64,000 nt of DNA from Marsupella aquatica (taxonomy: Eukaryota; Marchantiophyta). Positions 11,800-24,907 of the stretch are shown here, one piece after another (position 1 is the stretch's first letter; every line of letters starts with the position of its first letter). The position numbers and the translations under genes were made by a program. The notes below the pieces were generated by a model. It was not told the DNA's origin. It worked only from the letters and a program-made list of their open reading frames with translations, and did no database searches. The stretch covers positions 13,268,001-13,332,000 of the forward strand of contig OZ316897.1 in NCBI GenBank assembly GCA_973895155.1. The letters run 5' to 3'.

Positions 11800-14700
11800 T
11801 TAACAAGTGAGCCTTCCCATGACTATATGACCTCCAATATGCCAACATTAATGGCTTCCAATATGACAGCGTGAGTGACCCCACGTTTAGTCCTCAGATT
11901 GAAGCACCATTTAATTCACAAATGATCCAATGAACTCCCTTGTACCTCCAAAGAGAACCCCCCAATAGCCTTTGTAAAGACCACATTTCCAGTCATTTGG
12001 TACTTCTGACCTCTAGTATGACAACCAAGATTACCCTAATTTGAGGTGTTTTCATTAATGACACACCATGAGGGACCTCTCTAATGACCACATATGCAGT
12101 CAATTGCTCCAAATGACCTCCAACTGACTACCAAAATGACCCTTATTGTAGTCATTGACATTAATGACACACATTATGTGAAAATGACCCAATGAAGAGT
12201 ATACTACCTCTCGGAGTGCCCCTTTACAATTCCTTTGGAATTTAATAGAATATATCCAAAATCCAAATATCGGCACAAACATGACATAGTTATATAGAAG
12301 GACATAGTCTTCCACTAGTATTGCACTATATACCTCTTGGAGAGACAAAAACAATTTTTGTATGCATGCCTTAGGATGGTATGCATGCATGGTGACACTT
12401 TTGGCAAATCACTCCAAAGTTGTATGACTTGGGAGTGATTTCCCCAAGGTTGCATCATCCCTTAAGTAATTGCAAAAACATGGCTCCAAAGTGCTCATGG
12501 TGCAACTAGTGGTTGGAGAATAGTGGGTATAGTACCCCGCACCTTGTGGAGAGGTTGCCACCTTCATGTAGAGCCCCATGGCACACTAGGGCCACCTTAA
12601 GCTCCTAGACCCAAAAGGGTCATTTCTGATGGTCCGTAATGACACCATGAGGGACCTCTATAATGACCCCATATGGAGTCATTTGGCACAAATGACTTCC
12701 AAAAGGACTGCCAAAATGACCCTTACTGCAGTCTTTGGCATTAATGACACACTATTCCTCCAAAATGACCCAATGAAGATTACAACACCTACTCACAATG
12801 CCCCGACACTATTCATATGCAAAATGGAGTATTCCCCATCCAAACACCGGCACAAACATGACACAATTACATCACAAGATGACAACCTTCCATTGGTGTT
12901 GCGCTACTTCTTGGAGAGACAAAAAATGGCTCCATTTGCGCTTGGATATGGTGGTATGCATCCATGGTGACACTTTTGGCAAATCACTCCAAAGTTGTAT
13001 GACTTGGGAGTGATTTCCCCAAGGTGCATCATGCCTTAAGTAAATGCAAAAACATGTGTCCAAAGTGTTCATGGCACAACTAGTGGTTGGACGATGATGA
13101 GTATAGTGTCCCGCACCTAGTGGAGGGGGTTCTCACCTCTATGTGGGGCCCCATGGCACTCTAGGGCCCACCTCCAGCCCCCAGCCCCAAACTGGTCATT
13201 TGTGCTTCTGCTTAATGATTGCACAAGGGACCCCTCAAATGACCACAAATCCAGTCATTTGACTTATGTGACAGCCCATATGACAGATTTAATGACCCTA
13301 CTTGTAGTCATTGGTATTTATGACACCAATTTTTTCAGAAATGACTCAATGAAGATTACACTACCTTCTTGAGTGCCCCATCACTATTCATTTAATAGAA
13401 TATTCCCCATCCAAACACTGGCACAAACATGACACAATTACATGGAAGGACAACAGCCTTGCACTACTTCTTGCAGAGACAAAAAATGGCTTCATTTCCT
13501 TTAGATAGGATGGTATGCATCAATGGTGACACTTTTGGCAAATCACTCCAAAGTCGTACGACTTGGGAGTGATTTCCCCAAGATTATATCATCCCTTAAG
13601 TAAACACAAAAACATGGCTCCAAACTGCTAATGGTGCAACTAGTGGTTGGAGAATAGTAATTATAGTATTTGACACCTAGTGAAGGGGTTGCGAGCTCTA
13701 TGTGGTGCCACATGGCACTCTAGGGCCCACCTCCAGCCCTTAGCTCCAAATTGGTCATTCATGCTTGTCTTCAATGACTGCACTAGAGACCCCTCAAATG
13801 ACAACAAGTCCAGTCATTTGAATTATATGACATCCCATATGACCAATTCAATGACCCTACTTGTGGTCATTGGCACTTATGACATGACTTTGTTAAAAAA
13901 TGACCCAAAGAAGGTCCTAGTACCGCCAGAGAGAGCCCGCTCTACATTCCTTGCAAAAATGGAATAATCGTATACCTTTAAACATCAGACACATCATAGA
14001 GGGAAGCACCACTGCCACACCCATTCCATTGGTGTTGCGCTACCTCTTGGAGAGACAAAAAAGGGCTTCATTTGCGTTTGGAACAGTGGTATGCATCCAT
14101 GGTGACACTTTTGGCAAATCACTCCAAAGTCATACGACTTGGGAGTGATTTCCCCAAAGGTGCATCATGCCTTAAGTAAACGCAAAAACATGTGTCCAAG
14201 GTGTTTATGTCGCAACTAGTGGTTGGACAATGATGAGTATAGTGTCCCGCACGTAGTGGAGGGGTTCTCACCTCTATGTGGGGCCACATGGCACTCTAGG
14301 GCCCACCTCCAGCCCCTAGCCCCAAACTGGTCATTTGTGCTTTTCCTTAATGACTGCATAAGGGACCCCTCAAATGACCACAAATCCAGTCATTAGACTG
14401 ATATGACTCTCCATATGACAGTTTTAATGACCTTGCTTTTCGTCATTGATATTTATGACGGTCCATTGCTCACATATGACCCAATAAAGGCCCTAGTACC
14501 TCCAAAGAGAGCCCGCTTTAGATTCCTTGCAAGGTTGGAATATTCCTCTTCCCTAAACCCACACCCACACCATACAGGGAAGCACGACTCCCCTGCCCAT
14601 TCCATTGGTGCAACACCACCTCTTGGAGAACCCAAAAACAACTTTTATTTGCCTTTGTATGTGATGGTGTGCATGCATGGCAACACTTTTGGAAAATCAC

Positions 14701-16010
14701 TCCAAAGTCGTACGACTTGGGAGTGATTTCCCCAAGGTGCATCATGCCTTAAGGAAACACAAAAACATGTGTCCAAAATGTTTATGTCGCAACTAGTGGT
14801 TGGACAATGATGAGTATAGTGTCCCGCACCTCGTGGAGGGTTCTCACCTCTATGTGGGGCCCCATGGCACTCTAGGGCGCACCTCCAGCCCCTAGCCCCA
14901 AAATGGTCATTTGTGCTTTTCCTTAATGACTGCATGAAGGACCCCTCAAATGACAATAATTCAGGTCATTCCACTTATATGACATCCAATGTGACCATTT
15001 TAATGACCTTTCTTGTAGTAATTGGCATTTATGACGGGCCATTGCTCACATATGACCCAATAAAGGCCCTAGTACCTCCAAAGAGAGCCAGCTTTAGATT
15101 CCTTGCAAGGTTGGAATATTCCCAAACCCTAATCCCGCAGCCACACCATGCTAAGAAGCACGACTCCCCTGCCCATTCCATTCGTGCAGCACTACCTCTT
15201 GGAGAACCAAAAAACAGGTTTTATTTGCCTTTGGATGTGATGGTATACATCCATGGTTGCACTTTTGGCAAATCACTCCAAAGTCGTACGACTTGGGAGT
15301 GATTTCCCCAAAGGTGCATCATGCCTTAAGGAAACACAAAAACATGTGCCCAAAGTGTTTATGTCGCAACTAGTGGTTGGACAATGATGAGTATAGTGTC
15401 CCGCACCTAGTGGAGGGGTTCTCACCTCTATGTGGGGCCCATGGCACTCTAGGGCCCACCTCAAGCCCCTAGCCCCAAAATGGTCATTTGTGCTTTTCCT
15501 TAATGACTACATAAGGGACCCCTCAAATGACCACAAATCCAGTCATTAGACTGATATGACTCTCCATATGACAATTTTAATGACCCTACTTTTAGTCATT
15601 GGCATTTATGACGGGCCATTGCTCACATATGACCCAATAAAGGCCCTAGTACCTCCAAAGAGAGCTAGCTTTAGATTCCTTGCAAGGTTGGAATATTCCT
15701 CTTCCCTAAACCTGCACCCACACCATACTGAGAAGCATTACTCCCCTGCCCATTCCATTGGGGCAGCACTACCTCTTGGAGAACCAAAAAACAACTTTTA
15801 TTTGCCTTTGGATGTGATGGTATGCATGCATTTATTTGCAAATTAAAATATTCCCCGTCCAAACACCGGCACAAACATGACACAATTACAACAAAGCATG
15901 ACAACCTTCCATTGGTATTGCCCTACTTCTTGGAGAGACAAAAAGGTTTCATTTGCCCCATGGATACGATAGTATGCGCGCATCCATATATGATGACACT
16001 TCTGGAAAAT
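11800..16010. repeat. Tandem array of a ~575-bp unit in the CACTA right arm
   Basis: The anchor ACTCCAAAG recurs at 12411, 12986, 13545, 14121, 14699 and 15275 (spacing 575, 559, 576, 578 and 576), with a decayed copy at 16012. Each unit contains a near-perfect 36-bp palindrome (half AAATCACTCC.AAGTCGTAC), a conserved CAACTAGTGGTTGGA block, a GGGCCC(C)ATGGCACTCTAGGGC block, and several AATGACC/GGTCATT words. The open frames inside are periodic copies of each other and change with the unit, so I call no genes. The array probably carries transposase-binding sites. The first part (11800-12390) contains the words but a poorer unit. Confidence 0.85.
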
Positions 16011-16079
16011 CACTCCAAAGGTGTATGACTCTACAATTATGATAGGTGTCTGGAATGACTATTGAGTATTTTAATCTTC

Positions 16080-16620
16080 ATATCTCTTGGGTTCTTTAAT
16101 GACTCTATAAGTAGTCATTTATGTAATAAGTCCATAATGACTGTATGTTATTGTAAACATTGATATATCCTGATTTTTAGATTGCCCTATATTTAGTCAT
16201 TTATGCGACAAGTCCATAATGACAGTATGTTGTTGAAAACACCGATATATCCTAATTTCAAGATTGACTGTGGAGTTAGTTATTTATGAGAGAAGTCCAT
16301 AATGACGGTATGTTCTTGTAAACACTGATATGTCCTAATTTCAAGATTGACCCTAGAGTTAGTCATTTATGGCAGAAGTCCATAATGACAATATGTTGTG
16401 TAAACACTGATATATTCTCATTTTCAGATTGACCCTAAATTTTGTCATTTATGAGAGAAGTCCATAATGACAGTATGTTCTTGTAAACACTAATATGTCC
16501 TAATTTCAAGATTGACCCTAGAGTTAGTCATTTATGGCAGAAGTCCATAATGACAATATGTTGTTGTAAACACTGATATATTCTCATTTTTAGATTGACC
16601 CTAAATTTTGTCATTTAACA
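16080..16620. repeat. Six tandem copies of an 82-83-bp unit
   Basis: TCCATAATGAC occurs at 16131, 16213, 16296, 16379, 16461 and 16544. The unit also contains GTCATTTATG, TGTAAACACTGATAT and (T/C)CAAGATTGACCCTA. The GTCATT...AATGAC pairing inside each unit can form a short hairpin. It is a second, shorter subterminal repeat class lying between the 575-bp array and the element end. Confidence 0.85.
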
Positions 16621-17005
16621 CCGTTGGTTAAAATGACGATAATACATTTTTTGTCATTTATCACCGTTGTCCAAAATGATGCAAATAGATTTTTGGTCAT
16701 TTCAGTCATTGTCCAGAGTGACTATAATGTTGCTAAACACTGATTTATCATTGTTGTTATTAATTGTGTCATTTAAGACATGTGTCTAAATTGACCATTT
16801 AGGGAAATTGGGTCATTTTGGTCGCATCAGTCATTATAGACATTATACAAAATGACGAAAAAATTAACATTTTGTCATTTCAGTCTATTGGTCATTGTGG
16901 ACAGTCATTCCCCCGTCATTCTTTTTGTGTCATTAAAACTTTTGGTCATTTATTCATCTCTGTCATTGGGTGATTGGTCATAAAGGGCCCTGTTTTCTTC
17001 TAGTG
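16620..17005. repeat. CACTA terminal 385 bp with dense TCATT words and terminal inverted repeat
   Basis: GTCATT or its complement appears about every 20-30 bp up to the end. The last 30 bp, GGTCATAAAGGGCCC plus TGTTTTCTTCTAGTG, are the terminal inverted repeat arm. The terminus resembles other plant CACTA ends (CACTA(C/G)AAGAAAA, then GGGCC). Confidence 0.85.
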
Positions 17006-17099
17006 GATGACCATAGCATGTTGCTCCGGATCTTAGCCCATGCTTTCCAGATTCCCGCCGTGTAAGACATTCCCCTAAAGCTAGATGTGCAAAGAAGAA

Positions 17100-19265
17100 G
17101 TCCGTAGGATATTACAATTAACCAAGACTATGGAAAAAATGCCAAAATGCATTTACAAATATTGCGTAGGTGACTAGATCACATATCCCTACCACAAACG
17201 CTCCAGCACATCTACAAGAATCCACACAACTGGCAACGGACCAACCACCAAGGGCAAAACATGGACGTCCATTAGGATCTAAAGACACCCAACCAAGACA
17301 AAGAAAAACAACCACAATAATATCACCTGCAATACCAAAAGTGATACCCACACCAAACCCTGTGAAAATCCTAGAAAATGAAGAAATCTCAATTCACTAT
17401 ATATGAACACTCGGACCATCTGGAATAGAAATAATATTCCTATGGACAACAACTTTGCCTGCCATATTTCCCAAAATATCACGGACACACAACGTGACCC
17501 TAAAACAATCCGCGAGGCACAGACAAGCCCAGATTGGTCAGAATGGGAAAAGGCAATTAACTCGGAATTGGATTCCTTGATTAATCGCCAAGTGTTTGGA
17601 CCTATCGTCCCAGCACCACAAGACACCCACTTAACGGACTATAAGTGGATATTCGTTAAAAAGAGAAATGCACAAGGCCAAGTTGCAAAATACAAAGCAT
17701 GCCTTGTCGCGAAAGGATACACACAAATACCTGGACAAGACTTTGACTTGACATACGCACCAGTGATGGATGCAATAACCTATCGATACCTAGTTGGATT
17801 CTCCCTAGGTCATCGACTACAAATGCATCAGATGGATGTCATAACAACATACTTATATGGACTACTGGATACTACCATATACATGAAAGCACCCCCATAA
17901 CTAATAAAGAGACAGACATATCACATTCAGGGGGAACGTAAGACACAACAAAACCCATCCACATCCACATCTCTACCTTATACCACGAAAAAACCCCAAG
18001 AAGGGGAAACAGGACACGGTGGGCCTATAACCCACCAAACACCATGGAGTGGACCTATTGTCCCTCCAACACACAAATCCATGCCTCTGACCAAGGATGG
18101 ATATGTTGTCCAATAATGAGATCTTTATATGGACTATTTAAGCAAAGCGAAAGAATGTGGTGTCAAAGATTTAGAGATGAAATGTTGAATATGGGTTTTA
18201 CCAATGAGGACATATCTCCTTGTTTATTCATTAAAAAACATGATGAAGAATATTTGATAATTGCTATTTATGTAGATGACATAAACCTATTTGGACACTT
18301 AAACCTATTACAAAACACCAAATGTTAAGATACTAAACCGCGTATTTGAGATGAAAGACTTAGGCCACACCCACTATTGTTTGGGCCTACAATTCGAACA
18401 CCTACCTGATGGTATACTTTTGTATCAAAGCACCTATACCACCAAAATCCTTAAATAATTCAACATGGACAAGGCGCATCCCCTAACTTCTCATATGGAA
18501 GTACGATCTCTAGACAAAGACAAGGATGCATTCAGGAAGAGAAACAAAAATGAACCACTAGTCGGTCCTCAAAAACCATACTTATCAGCGATAGGAGCAC
18601 TCATGTTTCTAGCCAACCAGACATGACCAGACATTTCGTTTGCAGTAAACGTGCTAGCCAGACACAGTGCACAACCTAGTACTTTACGCCACTGGAATGA
18701 TATAAAAAGAATAATGCATTACCTACAAGGAACTATTGATATGGGACTATGTTTCCCTAATAACACTAATAAGACCTTAACAGGCCATGCGGACGCTGGA
18801 TATTTATCAGACCCAAACGACTTTAAATCACAGACTGGCTACGTATTTTTATATGGTGATACAGCCATTTCCTGGAAAAACACTAATTAAACAAACACTA
18901 AGATGCACTTCATCTAACCACGCTGAGATTATTGCATTATATGAAGCAAGTAGAGAGTGTATTTGGCTAAGAAGAGTTACAACCGACCACATTAATACAA
19001 ATTGCGGCTTACCAACACTAACCGAGCCTACTACAATTCGAAGACAATCAAACATGTGTTGAATAGGTCTCGAAAGGATTCATCAAAGGAGACCGAATCA
19101 AGCATATCGCACCAGAATTCTTCTTCACCCACGAACAACAAGGAGACACTATCCAAGTGAAGACGATTGCGAACAAAGACAACCATGCTTATTCACAAAA
19201 GCCTTGACCAGCACTACATGCTATTCATTGTCAAGGCATAGGCTTACGCAGACTATCAAAACTAA
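17100..19265 (+). pseudogene. Decayed Ty1/copia polyprotein (RT, RNase H)
   Basis: Recognisable segments in order. About 17190-17310 has the linker with HGRPLGSKD typical before copia RT. 17403-17900 has RT: WEKAINSELDSL, YKWIFVKKRNAQGQVAKYKACLVAKGYTQ, DFDLTYAPV and QMDVITTYLYGLLDTTIYMKAPP, ended by a TAA. About 18105-18300 has RSLYGLFKQSERMW and the catalytic YVDD (AIYVDDINLFG). 18651-18890 is ARHSAQPS through RNase H, HADAGYLSDPNDFKSQTGYVFLYGDTAISWKN. 18900-19265 is SSNHAEIIALYEASRECIWLR and the DNKDNHAY...TK tail in shifted frames. Several stops and frameshifts make it inactive. Gag and integrase are absent, so the 5' part is missing or lies beyond the CACTA element. Confidence 0.85.
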
Positions 19266-19515
19266 GAGATTAAAAATTAATACTTAACTCTAGATAGTCA
19301 TAAAGTATTGTACTCTTATTTGTAAGGTGGTTGTACTCTTTCCCTTGGAGTAGTATGAGAGGGTTTTAAAGAGGCAACACCTACATAAGACCAAAGCACA
19401 AAACATAAAACTTTTGTTGGAGAACTTAATTAGTATAGAGTTGCTTGCATTACTCCCATAATACAATCAAGGTAGAGTGTTATAATACCTTAGTTAAGTT
19501 ACCAAGGCTACACCT
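19266..19515 (+). repeat. Probable 3' LTR remnant of the copia element
   Basis: Directly after the RNase H tail lies a stretch with GTACTCTTTCCCTTGGAGTAG and GGGTTTTAAAGAGGCAAC at about 19309-19377. This arrangement is typical of the promoter/R region of plant copia LTRs. Exact borders (TG...CA) could not be fixed, because the 5' LTR is not in the window. Confidence 0.5.
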
Positions 19516-22215
19516 AACCCTAGTTAGGAACCTTGTAACCCTTCATAGAATCTATTTATTCACTCTATTCATTAAAAGTGTATTTTATTTTGTTCACTTT
19601 TTGGTCTCCAAATGTACATTTTTTAACCCAAAAGGTACAATATAGTACACTGCTCTACACCTAAATGATCAATTGTAAACTTGAGGATGCAAAAATGATC
19701 TTTACTATAAGGAGTCTCATCCTAGTTCATTACAAAGGATGAACATGGTGGTACATTTGATGGCAATCATCTTTATTTCTTGTCTAATTGTACACTTTTT
19801 GAAAGCCAAATGTACACTTTTTGTTACCCAAATGTTCATAAATTGAATAATAATTCATTCTTAATGAATAGATTGAATAACATCACCCGAGGGAGAAGGG
19901 GATCAAACACTGCTTGAATTCTATTTTAAAAAAACCATTTGTTGTCCTGGTCATCATAATGATTTGTTCATCTATGTAGACCCAGGATTTTGAAGGACTC
20001 TTGGGTGAGCATAATGGGTTACATCTGTTTGCAAACCAGCCAGGACACTCTGAATTGTTTTAGCTACAAATTTTCTGGATAAATGAAGAAGGGACATGCA
20101 TATTGTGGAGATTGCAGAGCCAAGAGAAAGGGGAGAATGGGGGTGGGCACGATACCTACCGATGAATGTAGTATTCATCTGACCACTTGACAGTTTAAAA
20201 CTGATAGTGGGTATATATATCACACTACCAAAAAAATGGGATCGCTAAATTGGGAGACAGGATCCCCAAGGCAAAAGAAGGCAATAAAGGGAAGGAAGGG
20301 AAAGACCCAAGAAGACCCCAAAGGCCCAACAAATCAAGGAGTATCCCACAGAAACAATAAAAACTAAGAAGCAAACAACAAATTAGAAACCCTATTGGGT
20401 GGTAAGCTGGAAAGTCTGGTAGAGCTCTATCAGAGTAAACAGCATAGGAAGGTACGTAGTCATGAAGGGGAATCTATATAGAGGCCCTAAAAAAGACTGT
20501 CTTGGCCCTACAAAACAATAGTGAAAGCCTGGGCCCTATGAAGTGCCACCGACACCCTCAGGCTCAAAAAGGCAGTGAGTACAAAAGCAAGGGGAAAAGG
20601 CCTTTGTTCAATACAAATCATCTACAAGCCCAAAGCAAGTGGTCAAAACAAGGGTGAACAGCACCAAAAACTCATAGTGGGTCCATGTAAAAGTGAAAGT
20701 ATCTTGATAAAACATTAGTTTTTATAAATTTAAACAATTTTCCCTCTAAAGTGTTTCTATCCATTCTGGTGCATTGGTTTTGCCCACTTGGGACCTCCTT
20801 TGTTTATTCTTTTGTATTCTGTTTGGCCCTTTTATGTAAAAAGTTTGTGTATATTTTCATTGGGTTCTGTGTGCTTTCTTTATTTCATGTGTTGTCACAC
20901 TTTGAAACTTTCCATCTTAGCTTGCATCAGAGCTACTACTTGGAATCTGTGAGGACGTCTTTTTTCTCTTCCTTCTTGAACATACTCAATGCAATAATAT
21001 TAATGTACTGGAAGGCCTTCCAGCTATGAACAGGTTCATTTGTCTTGTTTTTGGTGCATGTAATTGTGAAATAGGGGAGTCTACATATTTACAGGACCCT
21101 ATGGTTTGGTGACATGATTATTTTCAAGTGGAAGGGGTACTTTGTTTCGTTTCACAAGATGGATCTGGAAATCAAAGATACTACCTCGCTGAGTGGTGAA
21201 GAGGTTTTCAGTCAAGAGGGAAATTCTCAGAGGGTGCATTTCCAAGGGTGGGCAATTTAGCTTTTCAACTGTTCTACTACACTGGCGGCAGAATTCGTTA
21301 GAGAAAACATGTTCTACTGGTCATAGTTGAAAAGCAATTATTAAAACCACTAACACAGAGGTTCTTCTCATCAATATAATTAAATAGAAACAAATTGCAG
21401 TGCCCACAGTAGTGACTTACAAAATAAGTATTCTTTAATCATATCTTCAAGTCAGCCTACATGGAGTACAACCCAAGGAAGGAAACCATCCACAATTCTT
21501 GAAACTGACATAAATCCGGGACTACTACTTCAATCCTAAAGTTCTCATTCAACTGATTAAACTACCTCCAAAAATTCTGAAATTGGCAACTGAAACAAAA
21601 TGTTGCCAAAAATTGCTACCAGGACTGCTATGTCTCACTGTGCAGTCTATAAATTCCAAAAGCTTCCTTGCACTTGTGTTTGAACTCCTCCTCTCTGATC
21701 AGATCTAGATGTGTCCTTTGGCTTCTCCAAGCGTGCAACTTTAGCCATGATGGTCCTGGCCTGCTACTCAACTGATCTGGAATCAACTACAGGCTGTGGA
21801 TCCCACTTCATGCTCTTGAATCCAAGTAAGATATCAGCTGCAATAATTTTGCCAGCATGTTTGAGACTGTTTTTCTTGGTAAGAGGGTTGGGCAGAACCG
21901 GATAGATGGATTGATGCAAGCTGTTGCTGCAGGGGTTCAAGGTCAAGCAACAGATCTTGATGCCTCTGGATTGGTGACCTGACTAGAATTGGTACAATGC
22001 ATGTGATTGGCATCCCTCCCTGAGTTTTGGAATGCTCCTAGCCTCCATGATGGCATTTCCATCACCTTCTCATTTCATGAGTGTCCGGTCTTGCAACATA
22101 GATCCTGCATCTCCCTCAAGATTTTTCACCCCGGAGTTCATGACTTTTAATGCCGTCTCTCATGTGCTCTTTGAGGGTCTCCTCTTTGATAGTGAATTAT
22201 GGAACTCCTTGTAAA
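19516..22215. other. Gene-poor interval
   Basis: AT-rich, with short frames only. A CACTACCAAAAAAATGGG word at 20223 looks like the start of another CACTA-type terminus, but no inverted partner was found. A purine-rich stretch (20240-20650) looks like non-coding transposon remnant. A 60-aa minus-strand frame at 21764-21946 matches no family I recognise. Confidence 0.4.
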
Positions 22216-22222
22216 TCCACTC

Positions 22223-22322
22223 AGTCTTCGAAGAAAAACCAGATTACTCAGTCGTCGAAGAAAGACCAGATTACTCGGTCTTCGAAGAACGACCAGATTA
22301 CTCAGTCTTCGAAGAAATATTT
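22223..22322 (+). repeat. 27-bp tandem repeat, 3.7 copies
   Basis: AGTCTTCGAAGA followed by an AACCAGATTACTC-type tail starts at 22223, 22250, 22277 and 22304. TCTTCGAAGA at each start is a 10-bp palindrome. Read on the plus strand it codes a QITQSSKKD repeat, but there is no support for a gene. Confidence 0.85.
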
Positions 22323-24907
22323 ATCTTGCAAGGAAAAGGAGACAGTGACAATTGATCAAATGGGCCCGCTCCCGGCCGGGACAAAATTGTGCACCTTGGT
22401 TCGATTTATCTCTAGTATGGACGTGACGTAGAGGATCACCTCATGTTAACGGCAGGTGTTGTAAGTGTTTAGTGTAAGTCAGCTCACCCAGACTCGACCA
22501 ACTTAGACAGGTGTTTGTGCTTGAATGTTCCGCCCAGGTGTACTCGACAAAATGTTCGCCAGGAGTGAATGATTGATCCCAAACTTACACTACCACGAAG
22601 GGATTCAAGCCAGGCTGAAAGGAAGAAGTTGTTTCCCGCGCGTCCTGCAGTGCCGGAAATAGCACTGCATGTATGAGAGATTCGTAACGCCCAAGGCCAT
22701 ACGAAACAAACGGTTCTAGAAAAAACAATTCTTACAATAAGTAGTACGTAACAACCTCTCAGCTTTGCATTGCAACCCTATGAATAAAGCACTTCCCCTT
22801 CATATTTTCAATAGTTTGGACTTGGTGTTTTGGCTGTCTGCGAAGATTTCCCTTCCTTTCTTCTGCAGATTGGTCATGTTCCACGACCCGTATCTGTCTA
22901 ATTCATTATTCTAAAATGTGTTCATTATTTTAAAATGTGTTGCTCATAGTGGTGCAAGTGAACTACAGTCGCTCATGTAGTTTTTTAGCAAGTGACTTGT
23001 TTAGGCTACGTTAAATGATCGTGATCTAGTCCCTGAGGATCGATCACAAACTAACACCTCGTAGGACAGAAGGACAAGAAGAAACTTTCAAATACTATAC
23101 AGTCAAATTTGCAGTACCTCCAACCAGATAGTTACTGCTACTAGCTACTGTTTATAAACGAATGATTGCGAAATTTTTCCTTAACAAGACGTTCGAAAGT
23201 CCCCGGTCCCGTATTCATTCGAGAAGATTGGTTGCCATGATTTAGTGGCTAAGACTCGAAAAGGTGATTCTAAGTGATAATTTGCCAGAAAATTGAAGTT
23301 TCCAGAAAATTGAAGTTCAAACAAATATATACACATGCAGGACTTTAAATTTCAAACAATGTTTCTAGAGATTTACGAATTGAACCACTCTGCGGCCTAA
23401 AATGGCCAGTCTGAAGCATTCATGAAGAACGACATGAGCTAAGAACAGGTGAAGAATAGACCGGTCACTTGGGTCGATGTCAATAAAAGGTCCCGAAGAA
23501 GCTCCGATTGAGGGCGAGTGTAGTAGTTGAAAGACAGGTACATGACTGATCTCCGGAACTTGAGGGACTTCCAGAGTTTGAGATCAATCGAGGGCTTAAA
23601 TTTTCTGAGATAGACAGCTTCCATTTCAGTTTCGTATTGCAAACGGTACTAGGGTGACTTGGTTTTCGTGGTCATGTCATTACCCACGTCTCTCGGGGCG
23701 AGCAAATTGACTGGTCAGAGGTCCATTCAATTGAACATGTCCTGCTTTCGATTTCATGAAACATCTGTATAATTAACGAAGCGTCACCTGTGTGGGGTCT
23801 GTTAGTAGTATGTGCGCACGTGGTACCTCGGGAGGTCCGAGTCGCTGTCGAGCCATAGTAGCAAACATTCACAGTTATCGCTCGCCGAAGTTCAGTTGTC
23901 ACCTGGGACTGCATGTGTGATTCAATTCCCACGAGTATGATCATGTACAACTGATGGATGGAACTTACTTAGACAATCCTTTTAAAGGAGGGTCATTTTC
24001 GTAATTGTCCAGTGATTGAGTTGGCTTCCAGGGTCGACATTGCCCAGCGTGCGCGCAGATGGACGACTGACACTGCAACCCACCTGGAGCTGGCTGTATG
24101 AGTGTATGAGAGGAAGCCCAAAAGCTGGCCAACTTCGTTTTTCACCAGCTTACGTTGAAAGACTTGCAGTAGATTCCCGTCACTCCACAGATTGTCTGCA
24201 CATGAGATAGCTAGCTCGAATTCTTTCCGTGAATAAGAGGAAGACTTGTTCATTTACAAGTTTGTTACGTTGCACAGGAGGGGTCGAGCTGCAGCCAAGC
24301 CAGCACGGAGCAGAAGCCCCTCGAAAATCATCATCCAGACTCTAAGCTCCCTGCATTCCATTCCTGTCGATCCACCCGAGAACTTGATTCAAGTCCAGCA
24401 GTCTAGCTAGCTGAGTGGAGAGCCTGCAAAATGTTATTGGCCTCGTATGCGGGGTGGAGATTGCACCTGAGTTTGCCACCAGGACGAGTTAGATACTTAG
24501 TCCTATACCGAGGAAAATGGTCGACATGACTTAAAACGTCTCTACGCGCGACTGATTTACGTACTGGTGAGCATCTTGACAAGCGATAAATTCAAGTTGT
24601 CGGTCACCTTTCCTTTTTCTCGTAATCCGTTGGGTGCAAGGTCTGTGTAGAACATGACCAATTGGTTGCGACGATATCTTGGAATTTGTAACGACTAGAA
24701 CAAGCTTGTGATTTGTAAACACTAGAACAACGTTGTGACCCAGCTAGCTTCCTTTCTGGCTTTCGATAGGAATGCATCGCAATCCCGTCAACACGTACAA
24801 CGTATCATGAGGCTTTGGAAGCCGTCCAGCTTACCAGAAGCTTAGGACCGTATTCGGAATGATGATATTAAGTTCTCGTTGAGCAGGAGCTGCAGGAAGA
24901 AACAACT
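22323..24907. other. Intergenic region upstream of the receptor kinase
   Basis: No supported gene in about 2.6 kb; short frames have no recognisable domains. It should contain the promoter of the receptor kinase starting at 24908. Two near-identical TTTAAAATGTGT(T) words lie at 22911-22940, and a GTAAACACTAGAACAA duplicate at about 24690-24735 is the only local repeat noted. Confidence 0.4.

Larger units (their letters stand above)
1..17005 (-). mobile_element. Large CACTA (En/Spm) transposon, left end outside window
   Basis: Seen: the right border is CTTCTAGTG at 16997-17005. Read inward on the minus strand, the terminus is CACTAGAAGAAAACAGGGCC, a typical plant CACTA terminus. The transposase genes read leftward from this end: tnpD-like at 2566-6559 and tnpA-like below 2470. 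The subterminal arm (about 11800-17000) is packed with AATGAC/GTCATT words in both orientations, as expected for tnpA-binding subterminal repeats. The family normally makes a 3-bp target duplication; the 3 bp after the border are GAT (17006-17008), but the partner lies off the window. Inference: everything from 1 to 17005 is one element. The region 7.8-11.8 kb has no independent proof of belonging, so nested insertions cannot be excluded. Confidence 0.8.

Noticed and set aside
13680-15900. Several 60-130-aa frames in the 575-bp array
   Set aside because: They recur with the repeat period, diverge without protein conservation and show no domain; they are by-products of the array.
20223-20245. 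CACTACCAAAAAAATGGG as a second CACTA terminus
   Set aside because: No inverted partner, subterminal repeats or transposase were found nearby.
22223-22322. Heat-shock element array in TCTTCGAAGA repeats
   Set aside because: Heat-shock elements need nTTCnnGAAn spacing; here TTC and GAA are adjacent, so it is only a minisatellite.
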